Position numbers and translations under genes: made by a program
Source of the DNA: Mastigias papua
Lineage: Eukaryota; Cnidaria; Scyphozoa; Rhizostomeae; Mastigiidae
Assembly: GCA_964019165.1 (NCBI GenBank)
Contig: OZ025269.1
Location: 12,343,808 to 12,407,807 of the forward strand
DNA: 64,000 nucleotides
Direction of reading: 5' to 3'
Shown here: positions 35,140 through 47,100 of the stretch, in pieces
Layout of the letters: each line of letters begins with the position of its first letter
How positions within the stretch are numbered: position 1 is the first letter of the stretch
The notes under the pieces: model-generated
Told to the model about the DNA's origin: nothing
Seen by the model: the letters and a program-made list of their open reading frames with translations, nothing else
Databases searched by the model: none

Positions 35140-36790
35140 GATCAACGTTTTTCTGTTCAGAAGAACAGTCCATTTGAAAGAAGTGTTTTCCGTCTATGCA
35201 AACAATGACATGGAGAATCACTTGAACAGTATATCACTGGCCTAGGACAGCTTGCCGCCACATGTGACTATGAGCCTGCTGTGGATGAACAAATCCGAGA
35301 TCAGGTCATAGCAGCATGCAGCTCATCTAAATTGAGAAAAAGATTACTTGCCGAGCCTGACCTCACGTTGCAAAAATGCATTGCAATAGGCCAGACGGTT
35401 GGAAGTGCAAATCATCATACAGAAGAGATTGAATCCACTTCTTGAAAAGGGGCACATGACGGACAGTACCTAAATTTCCTCAAATGGCAAAATCACAAAG
35501 CAGGAAGTGCCCGTAAAGGGGGGAAGCCCAAAATTTCACATGGTAGGTGTGGTGCAGAAGGACATTTTTCTTTAGAATGCCGTCGGAGTAAAAATCATAT
35601 TTGCTCAAAATGTGGAAAAATGGGACATTTTAAAAGTTTTTGCCGCACCAAAGCAAAGATACCTTCAAGAAATGTACCTCATACATCTAGAGCGTTAACA
35701 GAAGAGCAAACTCTGGATACAAAAGTTTAATCTGCAACAGCCTATCTTGCTGATGATAAGGATGATGATGACGTTTATGCATTTTACATTAACAAGGAAT
35801 ACATGAAAAGGAATACACACCCAATTCTCATCAATGGCTCTCAAATTGACATGTTCATTGACTCAGGTACGACTGTAGACATTCTAGGTTAGGGTGATTT
35901 CGAGCAAATCAAAGAAAAACCTGTACTACGACCAAAAATGGTGAGAATCTTTCCCTACCAGTCACAAGTGCCTCTCGCTATTTAGAGGGTATTTTTTGGT
36001 ACAGCCATGGCATGTGGAAATTCACACATTTCCCAATTTTACGTCGCAAAAGGAAAACATGGCTCACTTCTATCAAGAACAACTGCAGAAGCCTTAGATC
36101 TTCTCAGAGTGGGCCTCCAATTTCAGCTACTTACCATCCAATACAGCAACACTGTGTCAATGCTACCAGTGACACAACACCGTCGCTCGACTCAGTTCTT
36201 GACAAGCGCAAGGACACTTTCAAAGGGATTGGAAAATTTACTAATTTTTAGGTCAAATTACATGTAAATCCAAACGTGACACCAGTTCAGCGGCCAATAC
36301 GCCGTATTCCATATCATACCAGGAAGAAAGTCACAGCAGAGCTTCAACGTCTACTAGATCTTGGTATCATTGAAAGGGTTAATGGAACTACCAGCCGGAT
36401 AAATCCTGTAGTAGTTGTCCCTAAAATTAACGATCGAATTCGCCTTTGCCTTGACACGCGTCGTGCAAACGAGGCAATTATTCGAGAAAGACATGTCATT
36501 CCAACAATATAAGACATCCTCCCCGAGTTACATGAAGCCAAATATTTTTGCAAGTTAGATTTACGTGAGGGCTATCACCAATTATGTCTCTCAAAGGAAA
36601 TTCATCCTATTGCCTGTTTTACACCGCATCAAGGACTCTTTCAGTACAAGCGTCTGATATCAGGTGTAAATACTGCCTTTGAAATCTTCCAGAAACAAAT
36701 TGAACTTGCTCTCTCAGGAAATGATGGTTCTAAGAATATCTCTGATGAGGATATCTCTAAGAATGTCTCTACTTGTCATTCTCTGTTTTA
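35140..36790 (+). mobile_element. Ty3/gypsy retrotransposon gag-protease-RT remnant
   Basis: The plus strand reads GESLEQYITGLGQLAATCDY and RDQVIAACSSSKLRKRLL (gag), then two zinc knuckles of the C-x2-C-x4-H-x4-C type near 35540-35645 (CSKCGKMGHFKSFC is intact). An aspartic protease core follows (MFIDSGTTVDILG), and then the RT start (TPVQRPIRRIPYHTRKKV, GIIERVNG, RIRLCLDTRRANEAI, FCKLDLREGYHQL). It is cut off after LISGVNTAFE. Several stops are present. It lies on the opposite strand to the gypsy remnant at 31750-34410, so the two are separate insertions. Confidence 0.9.
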
Positions 36791-37021
36791 GATTATTATC
36801 GAAAAAGGTACATGGCTGTTAGTCAGGTTTCTTTATTTAAGCTAGTCCTTTATTCATAGTTTTGAATTTTGGTTGCATACTGGGAAAAAGACCTTGAATA
36901 TGTGAACTGTTGAAGATTAGGATAACATTTGCAAAAACTACATCTGGTGTGATTTTTGGAAAAGCTCTTGATATTCGTCATAAAGATTCACACTTCTGAC
37001 AGAAATTCTAACAGGAGTTTT
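36791..37021. other. Spacer, no supported gene
   Basis: Short AT-rich stretch between the gypsy remnant and the inverted-repeat element. Confidence 0.5.
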
Positions 37022-37770
37022 TAACCCTGTTTACAAGGGATCGGATCCAAAACTATCCGGGTAGATATAGGTACTGTTAGGCTTTGCGGTTACACGGTAC
37101 ATTGTGTATCCGTATCCTTTTGGATCCGCTATCCGAACAATTTTGGATACATTTCCAGGAGTGGATACTTTTGGATCCGAATACTTTTAGATCCCGTGTA
37201 AACGGGTGAATCGGATCCAAATGTGTATGGATAGGAAATGAGGTTGAAATTCTTGTGGAATTGAGGCAATAGCAACATGGCATCAGTTTGGCGCTAAGAT
37301 TCAAAGATAAAGAAGGTAAACATCATGAATGCATTACGAAGTCTGAAGTTGCTGTGGGAATTACGATGTCCATTTCATCTTACTTCTCTGCTTGTATGCA
37401 GTTAGCAAGTTATGTTTTACTCAACATAGACTAAGACAAGGTCAGTTACTTTCAAGAATCTTGATTAGTCATTCGACCGAAACCAAGAAGAATAGGTTGA
37501 TTATGAGACATTATGTGCAGAATTCAGATGAACACAAAAGCACACACAAAAAGGACAAAGACATTGGTGCCAAAACTACTCTTGAAACTTAAATGCGCCT
37601 GCGCGTTTTTCTTGAATGCAGAGCGAATCCATATGGATCCGATCCCGTGTAAACGCAAACAGATTTGGATCCGATCCCATGTAAACGCCATCACAAAAAT
37701 TCATTGGATCTAGAAGTATCCGGATAGCTTTGGATCCGATCTCTAAGCGATCCCGTGTAAACGGGGTCTT
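37022..37770. mobile_element. Inverted-repeat element with subterminal GGATCC-rich repeats
   Basis: The left end (CCCTGTTTACAAGGGATCGG, then ATCCAAAACTATCCGG) and the right end (CTATCCGGATA-type sequence, TTTGGATCCGATC, then CGATCCCGTGTAAACGGGG) are inverted. Between them the unit GGATCCGATCC[CT]GTGTAAACG recurs at 37635-37655, 37667-37687 (one change) and, in other orientation, about 37185-37220. No transposase frame is recognised, so it is presumably a non-autonomous DNA element of about 750 bp. The exact target duplication was not resolved. Confidence 0.65.
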
Positions 37771-37949
37771 TATCTAGGTGTAAACCCGTGGCTTCAGAAT
37801 TTCCTAGCTGCGGCCCTGCTGAGTTGAAGAAATATAGAAAAGGAACATGTTTTAGGGCTTCCTTTTTATATAGACTCATTGCCTCTTTCTTGGCCACTGC
37901 CATTTCACAACAACAGCAGCAAAAGACTAAACCTCTCAAGAAGTATTAT

Positions 37950-38175
37950 TTCACATTCGCGTTGCCTAGTTAGTTAACTGAAGAAATACTTCTCACTTCC
38001 GGCTTCTAAGAACTAACGATTTTGGGTAAGAGGAAGACCTCTCAATCAGTTAAATAGATTAATTTCTCTATGAATACATTTCATTGCAGCAGGGAAGTGA
38101 ATTCACGCTTCACTTGCGCGACAGAACATATCCATACAGGCTGCATCCATATGCTTACCGAGTCTGTGGTTCAAA
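37950..38175 (+). promoter_or_regulatory. Proximal upstream region of copy B, conserved with copy A
   Basis: Aligns with 11225-11426: GCGTTGCCTAGT, GAAGAAATAC, CACTTCCGGCTTCTAAGAACT, GGGTAAGAGG and GCAGGGAAGTGAATTCA. It marks the left edge of the duplicated unit and probably holds the promoter and 5' UTR. Confidence 0.45.
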
Positions 38176-41100
38176 ATGAGACATAGGATGTCACAACTAT
38201 TGAGTCTTTCGTATCAATTGGCATTGCTCACTCTCCTACTATCGAGAAGTGTTGCAATTAAAGTCAAGTCTTATGATGGAGTCGACAATTCAGCTTGTTG
38301 TCAGAGCTCAGTTAGGCCATGTAAGTCCTTAGCATTTGCGTTTTCCTGCATCTCAAACAATACTTCTGGGTCACCTTCCATAATTTCCGTTGATGGAGTT
38401 GCAAGTTTGGTTGGAAGAACGGAACTGATTGTACCTGAAGACTACAATGTGACAGTTGAAAGTCAATCTGTAGTCCCAGCTGTTATCAGTTGTGAATCTA
38501 GTACCGCGATGCTGTTAGTACGATCAAAAGGAGGAGGAGCATCAGTAGCGTTCAGAAACATACTGGTGCGTAATTGTGGACCTAACGTACCATCAGCTGT
38601 CTTGATAGAAGGACCACTGAATGCAGAATTCAGCAATTGTACTTTTATTAACAACATATGTTCAGGGTTGAACAGTAGAGATGCTAACCTGACAATTAGA
38701 GATTCCAGATTTAGGAACAACATTGCTAACCAAAGTGCAAGCTTTGCAATTGATTTTGCGTTTGGAAATACTTCACTTGGAGGAGGTCTAGGGGTCATGT
38801 TTGATAAAGGTATTGGGCTTAAAGTGCAGATCACATCATCGGATTTTACTCTGGGCAGTAGCTTTGTTAATTACGACCCTAATGCTGTCAGCCATGACAC
38901 TGGTAAGACAAGACTGTTATCTACCTACTATGCAACGGGTGGCGGACTGTCTGTCATCAGCACATTTCACTCTCATGATAACTCTGTTGTCATTAGGAAT
39001 TGTAACTTTGAACATAACAGAGGGACATATGGTGGTGGTCTTTACTTTGCTTTTGCTCACAACTCAACACGCAATAGCGTACTTGTTGAGAATTGCACTG
39101 TGGCTAGAAATTTTGTATCACTCACCGGTAGTGGACTCTTGATTTCGTCGTGGGACAGAGCTCACAACAACACACTAATCCTGAAAGGCTGCAATATATT
39201 TTCAAACAATGCAATGGGTGGTGGTGCCATGAAAGTCATTTACAACAACATTGATCCTTCAAATGTGAATAGGGGAGGACTGATGGACTTTCAAATGCAC
39301 AATTGCAATGTTTTTGACAATGTTGCAGTGTCAGGGTCAGCCTTGCGCTTGCTATCAACAACACCCTCTGGCCACGGACCACAGTTGTTGCCAAAATTAT
39401 ACAACTGCACAATAAGTGGACATAGACCTGCCAGAGGCTCAAAAGAGTACCCAGGGGCAATACTCAGTACAAATGTGGGTATTGAATTTCATGGAAGGAA
39501 TTACCTTACCAATAATACTCAAGGAAGTGCTATTCATATTTCATTAGGAACCATACATGTAAGAGGAATTCTTGTTTTTGAGCACAATATTGGCCTACTG
39601 GGTGGTGCAGCATATTTGGCTGATGCATCAAAAGTAAGATTATATCCAGGAAGCTACCTGAGAATTTCAAACAATCATGCAAAATTCAGTGGTGGTGGAT
39701 TGTTTGCTGAGGCAACGGCGCTACAAGAAGTGCAATATCCATACAATCCTGGATGCTTTCTTCAATATTCAGAGGAAGAAACACCTCCATCTCTTTGGCA
39801 GGTAAAGTTTATTCTATTGGTTTCATGGATTAACGGAAACAAAGGCTTCATTTGGTTGCTCTGTTTTCTGTTTCGTGTTGTTTGTTTGTGTTTGTAGACA
39901 AGGTTAAATAGTTTCCTTTTCAAACATTCCAAGTGCCAGTCAATGTGGTCGATTAAGACCAATGGACTTTTTGAAGATTTTTGGGAGTGATAGTAAGATA
40001 TGCATATTTGATTGGCGGTAGCTACTGACATCTTGATTGGAATATCGCGTATAATGTTATAGGTATCGGTTATACTGAAGTAACTTATGAGTATTAGTTA
40101 TTGAATCTCAGTGTCGGGTGTAGTCAGCAGCTGAGAGTTAAATCGTGTATATAGAAGCAGCAAAATCATTCCACAGAATCCAGTGTACTCTTCTGGACCA
40201 TAAAGCTTTTTGCATTGCCAATTGGAAATCGCTTCTTTACATCTATAAACGTAGTGCGGGGAATCAAATATTTAAGGCGCCTGCATCTTATCCGTAACAA
40301 TGAAGAATGTTATTCCAAATCTACTTTTATCATATGCCCTTGTCTTTGTGGGGACGTAGGCCCAGAGTGATCAGTCAGACATTGAATACACCTATGTAAA
40401 TGCTGTGATAAATGTTACACTGTATGGTAAACCATTCCAGTGTTCTGCACAGTTGCCTTTCTCTATCGTTCGCTTAACGCTGGTCTCTTATATATGCCGT
40501 TACATGAGAATATTCCAGACGATTATGTATTGTCCAAAATAGCTATTTCATCAAAGTAAGACTAGAACTTTCTAGGACTATCTGTGATTAAATGTGTGCA
40601 TAGTCTGTTGGTACTAGAGAACTTCAATAAAGCACTAAAAAGCGGCATTTTTTTCGACAGACTGAAAACTTTTCGTCTCACACTCAACTGAGTGTGAAAC
40701 GTCGTAACGTGACTGTTTTCATGAAAAACTTAACCTCCTTCATTACATTACATCTTGTTTCTATGCTGTGAAGCCCCGTGTGATTTACCACACTAGGTCA
40801 TGCTACCATCTGCTAAAAAGACAGCGTTCCTACCACTAAACTAGATTGCTTAGTTTATGAATTTTCGTGCGGATTTGAAGCTCGGTCGTAGGATGCACTA
40901 CACAGAGACTAGCAGATGGAATAAAACAACATGTACCCACGAGCATCAGCACGGAAAACACTATAATAAGGGAATAGCAACCTCGTATGTGCAATAGCGA
41001 TAATTCTAAAATTTAATTGTGATTCGTCTATAGGAGAACTTCTTATTAAAAGTTCAGAATGCGCCAAAACAGATACAGACGATAGTTTCGGATCATTGGG

Positions 41101-44100
41101 AAAGCGAGGTCGTCCTTTCATTTAAGTGTTTTGGAATCAGTTTACATTAAAAGAAATGCATTAAGAGTCAAAGCCCAATCTTATGTAGACGAAAAGAGTT
41201 CATTTTCTCAATTGGACTCTTCAAGTAAACAATGGTGAAAGGTGCTAATTGGCCAGTCTCAGAGCCAAATAGACACATTATTCATCATATCACGTGTATC
41301 CACATCCGGCTGCTGTATATTTCGGTTCACCTTTCGTCGTTATCCGACGTTTCATGCTCTGATGAGTGTCGGACAAGAAAAGCTTTCAGTATATCTAAAT
41401 AATGATGCCGCTTTTTCGTGTGTAGTGGATTACCTTAGTCGAGTGTCCTTCGCCACAGCAGACTGGCTATGAACGTTAAACAATAATCAGAAATCTTCAG
41501 ATTTTGAAAAATGAGCAACCGCTCCACTTTAGACGTAAGCGTAAGAGAGTTATTCCATAGCCCAACTAGGAAATTGTTAGGCTAAATGTAACATAGCTGC
41601 CAAATGCTTGAGAGCTTGGATTAGGTCTATTTTCTCCCATTCTAATTGACCAATCATGCGGTTATCTGACCAGGCATGCGTCCCGGAGCTAAATGTATGC
41701 CTATTTTGCATGATGATTTGTCAATTAGGTTGGGAGAAAATAGACCTGATCAGAGCTCCCAAACATTTTGCGGCTATGAAGTTAATGAAGCCTATAGTTA
41801 TAATTCTCTAAACGTAAAATGATGGAAAGCCGAATCTGAAATAGAAAATCTCAAATTTCAGAAAGGAACATAGACCATGAATGCTTAGCACACTGATTTT
41901 TACAAAATTTTGGTATTTTAAGCATTACCTACCTATATGTAAAAGGGCCCCTTCAGAAAATTCAAACCGTACCCGAAGACATCAAAGAGAACTGTTATCA
42001 CTTCAAAAGGCCATTTGATTTCCTTTACCCTAGAATATGCATCCTGCAATGATGCTTGTGTAGTCGCACATATTCCGGAGTTTTTTTAATTGTTCCAGAG
42101 TTTTGCTCTCATTTTTCCAAACTAGTTGTTAATTTCATGTTAGATGACCTAACTACTTGTGGGCTACCTATTTTTCTAGACCAAAGTTGAATTTACAAAC
42201 AATAGTGCATCACTGAGGGGAGCAGCTCTATTTCTGAACAGTCTTGTTGGTTGCCGATGGGGAGAGGACGATGTTAGCAGACAACTTAATCGGACGTTGA
42301 GATGGGCCGACAAGATAACTTACTCTGGCAACTTTATTTTGTTGGAAAGTAATGGTGCTAAAATTGAAGGACCCAAAGTTGACATTGCAACTGACACATA
42401 TGATTACATTGTCACAAATTCGCACAAGTCGTTGCAGGTAAGCAGCATATTTTAGCTGCCAATATTTCCTAGCCCATAGTCACCATTTGGCCAAAATACT
42501 GGTAGACGGCAGGCCCCTTCGTACAGTGGGCCCTCTCTCAACTTCGTGAAAGGCGACTTTTTGAAGGAATGGATATTGCTTGAATTCAGGTCATAGCGTG
42601 ATTAAAATGAGTGCAAGATTGAAATTTGATCTTTGAGTAGCCACAAAATAATGATGCAAAATATAGTTTGTGAATTATGGTATGAGAATTTACATCTGTT
42701 ATGAAATCTTGTTAAGAAGAAATTACAGATAATTTAGTGTAGGGCTCCAAACCACCAATTTCATGAAGGGCCGCACACTACTCCGTTTTGCCACTGCCGC
42801 CAGGCAAATGCTTTGTACGCACTAGGCAATAACCAAAATCTGCCCTTCCTGTCGGCAAATTGCTGTAATGTTTCTATTATAAGGGTCTAAGACGTCGATT
42901 AGGACTAAAATTACCAGGAGATTCATTTTGAAATGTAATAAATCAAATATATAACTGCATTCGTAAAAGCTATATATTCAACTCCGCAAACAAAGAGCTA
43001 TTTTCTGAGTTGAAATCAATATGCAGATGAAGAATGTTCTGAGCTGATGTTACTCATATAGTGTCACATGTGCTATTAAGTAGGATTTGCTGAAAATGTT
43101 CCAGGGTACTGGCGTATATTGCAAATACTACATATATTGGGTTCTGACTTTGAAGGTTGGTTAGCTTCTTCAAAGCCTAACTTTCACTTTGATTTAAACT
43201 TTTTATAAGAACGATGAAGCTAGGATTACCAATAAATAAGAACACTGATAGAATATGCTTAGTCCAAAGATGGGAAATTAAAAGAGATTTACAAGTTGTC
43301 AATTACTTGCATTCTTTTGGCAAAAACTCTGATGATTTTGCTCATGGATATTAACACTCTTTGCTTAAGCTTCAAATGCAACCCAGCGGAATGTCTTAAA
43401 ATCTTCATCATGCAATTAGTTTCTCAACTATTTGCATAAAGATCACACATGAAATTAGAAAAACTGCAAGAACATTTGAAACTAAAATTATCAGCAAATC
43501 AAGAGAATCTAGCCTCCCTCAGAATTGTCTGGTTCTTATATGAAACAAGAGTGTATGCACATGTCTTAGTTGTTAGCTATTTAAAGTCGTGTATTACAGA
43601 AATCCGTTTACTGCTCAAAAATGAAGAGGGGTTTTGTAGCACACAAAGAGAGTGCTTTTTTTCGTCTAGCATTATACGTTGGTTTGCAGGAACCATTCAA
43701 CCCCTCTGGGTATAAGCATAAGAAGATTAGTTCATTATATTATCAAGTCAAACAGAGCAAATTTTAAGCTTGAACACTGTTTAAAGGATAACTTTTTGTC
43801 AATGGCTAGACAGAACTTTTTGAGACCCTCAGACATGTGTCTTGGCTGGGGGCCTTTTCATGCACAAAATTGCTCCTAAATCGAGATGAAGTAACGAATA
43901 AGGACTTTTATCGGAAATGGAGAAAGAAGCAAAAAGCAGTCTATGAACTGAGGAGTATCAGTTTAGTAAATGCCTCTTTATATCAATAAGTGCAAAAGCC
44001 TGTCCTTTGAAAACTAATGAGGAGCTTCTCCAGAGTTCTAAAAGCTTGGAAACTCTAATAGGTACCCCTAGCTTCAAACAGCATAGGTTTCAAATCTTTG

Positions 44101-47100
44101 ATTGGCTGAGAGCTTTGATCACATTTAAATTCTCTATACCATTCCAGCCAATTAGAGTACGGGGTCTTATCAACAAATGCCCTTCGCAGCTAAATTTAGG
44201 CCCATTTAGACGAGTTTTACTACCTCTCAGAAAAAAACATCGTGTACAAAGTGCTTTGAGATATTCTAAAGTTTCCTTTTGAAACGATTGCTTTATTAAA
44301 TCTAGCATAAAACTACCGTTGCAATCAATCAAAATATGTCAGGGATTACAGAATACCGGTTCATGTATTCAGTTGTTATCGTCACCCGTTTATACTGGAA
44401 GTAATAGGGGGGGGGGGGATGAACGGCCCCTTTTTACGAATCTAATAATTATAGGACCTAAACTATTTCTCAACTACCTTACTTACAATACCAGATGATC
44501 ATCTCCAACAACCCGCTTTTATGGTATAAACACCCGAGAGAATTTGTAGTACTCAACTAGGTGTCTGTGTCTATCTGATGGAGCAGCCTATATAAAATAC
44601 TATTTACTCAAATAGCTCTGCATTCACAGTAAAAACTAACGTTTCCTCTTGGTTTGTAAGTTCCGGTATCTTTAACGGCCTATTTACCCTATTTGTGATC
44701 ATGAACTTAGTCAAGCTGCTGCTGACGCGTGCATGAATGATGAACGCGCGCGAAGTGTTTAAATTATAAGTATCTCGCGCACGTTGGTTTTGAGCAAAGC
44801 ATTTTCCTCGACCCAGCATGATCGTACACTAGTTTTCCTGAAAGACAGGTGTATCACAGGTAATATAATGGAAGCGGAAACTATGGGTATTTCTAAAAGT
44901 CTGCTTCGTGCAAGCTACAAGTCAAATCCAAAATGGCAGTCTAACGTCCTGGAGTTAATCCCCAACTAAAGATTTAAATATAAATTCAGCTGTAGAGGGC
45001 ATTTGTTGATAGAGTCCTGCACTTTAATTGGCTGGAATGGTATGGAGCAATTAAATGTGATCAGGGCTCTCAGTCAATCAAAGATTTGGAACCTATGCAG
45101 CCTCAACCTATATAGGTCACGACATTAATTAAAGTAATATCCTTTGTATGTGAATAATCTAGTGGCTGGCCACTGAATTCTTATCCTAGGTTGCACCTGG
45201 GGAGACATATGCGCTCAATATTTCAGCAATAGACCAACTTGGAAACAGCGTCTATAGCGTTCCTGTTGTTAAACAGATATTTGAACGCTCTGCAAATCAA
45301 GAGATATCAGTTGGACAACAATATTTTGTTCTTCCTCCTGGAAAGAAGACTATTCCTCAACTCTCAATAATTGGCAGTAGTTTATATGATGCTACAGCTG
45401 GTGTGAATGATACAGAGTTTCTACGAATTTCTGCAACACAATCAAATTTCTTAGTGGAGAAAAACATAAGACTAGATTCGCAGAAGTGCTATCCTGGCTT
45501 TCTTTTTGATGGGAACACATGTGTATGTGATTTATCGATACCTGGTATAGAAAGGTAGGTTAAAGAATTCTGTGATGCACTACCCTCTTTCCAAAGAAAT
45601 GTTTTTTGGAATATGAAGCTAGAGAGCTGATCTAACAAAGCAATTTATGTTGTAGCCCCACAAATCGAACACAAGTTACCAAGTAGTGCCTGATTTTTAT
45701 AACAATTTTACGGAAGGAAGCATAGCAACCGGAAGATTTCCAAACTGTCTTATAATAGGTGCTAGAAATTGTTTTCCATATACAGTAATTTCTCTTTTAC
45801 GCCATTTGTCAATTAAACCCACCTCGCCAATAAGCTCCCCCCTTTGCAGAAGGAGAATTGTATTTTGCCCAATCCTAACATAATTTATAAAACTGTGAAT
45901 AATGCCGAACATAAGTTATGTCGATAACGAGCATAATATTGTGGTATTGATGACGTTCAATAGTACGGCAGCACAACAAATCAAAATTATACTCAAACGT
46001 CTATGTGCTTAAAACAGAAATGAGAATAATTGATGAAGATGATTATGTTATTGGTGAAAATTACACACGAATTACTAAAAAAATACAAAAAGAAGGTAGT
46101 GGGCTAAGTAAGCGAAATGGCTAGATAAGATAAACATAAGTAAAGGAATGACCTGTGTGAAGTGACGACAGGAATCATGCAAGAGTGATGCCGACATGTG
46201 AAGTGACTGTGGATGACTTGGTAAAAATGGAGAAAACCGGTCGTGAATGAAGGATGGACGAAGGCCTAAGTTGAAGGTTTTTATTCACGGTGTTTAGGGT
46301 TACTACACTTCTTTCATTTCTTTCCAGTAGGATTTCGTAATGGCCTGAAGTTGAATGCACTTCTGTCCCCTTTCATTTTCTACTGAAACCTCATTCAATT
46401 ATGCTATCTTCGTAGAGCTTATGAAAGAATACTTACTTAAATGTAGATATAATCACAGACTGCGCAAGTTACTTAGATGTTATCCCTTTCATGAAATTCT
46501 TTTGCAGGTGCAGCAAAGGTCGTTATCTGTATCTAAAGGACGGGTATTGGGGTGGCATTGTGAATGGGCAGTTTGTGACACATATTTGTCCACGGGGGTA
46601 CTGTAAATGTTCCAGAAAAGAGGGTACAACTGGTTGCTTTTACGACTTCAAAAAGCCCAACGACTTTTGCATTCCTGGGAGAGTCGATATGTTGTGTGGA
46701 AGATGCAAAGATGGTCTGGCATTGAGCCTTCGCCCAACAGAATGTATTAATTGCGATGGCACTGGTGCCTTTCTTGCAATATCCATTATCATGGTTGCGA
46801 TTTTTACACTACTCATAATATACTTTAATCCAAATATACCAACTGACTTGCGTGGAATTTTGTTCTATGTCCAAGTAATGCCTTTCCTTTTCAAGCCTAA
46901 TGATAGAGTTGGTGATATTGTCACTACAATTTCTGGTATATCTGATCTTGGAAGACCAACAGAGTATCCAATCAATACATGTGCAGTGCCTGGTCTTGGC
47001 AACCTGGGAACTGCTACTTTGAATTACGTCACACCTGCAGAAGTCCTATTAATTTTGCTTGTCATATTCGTCATCCGGCGTTTCATTCCATTTAAACGCA

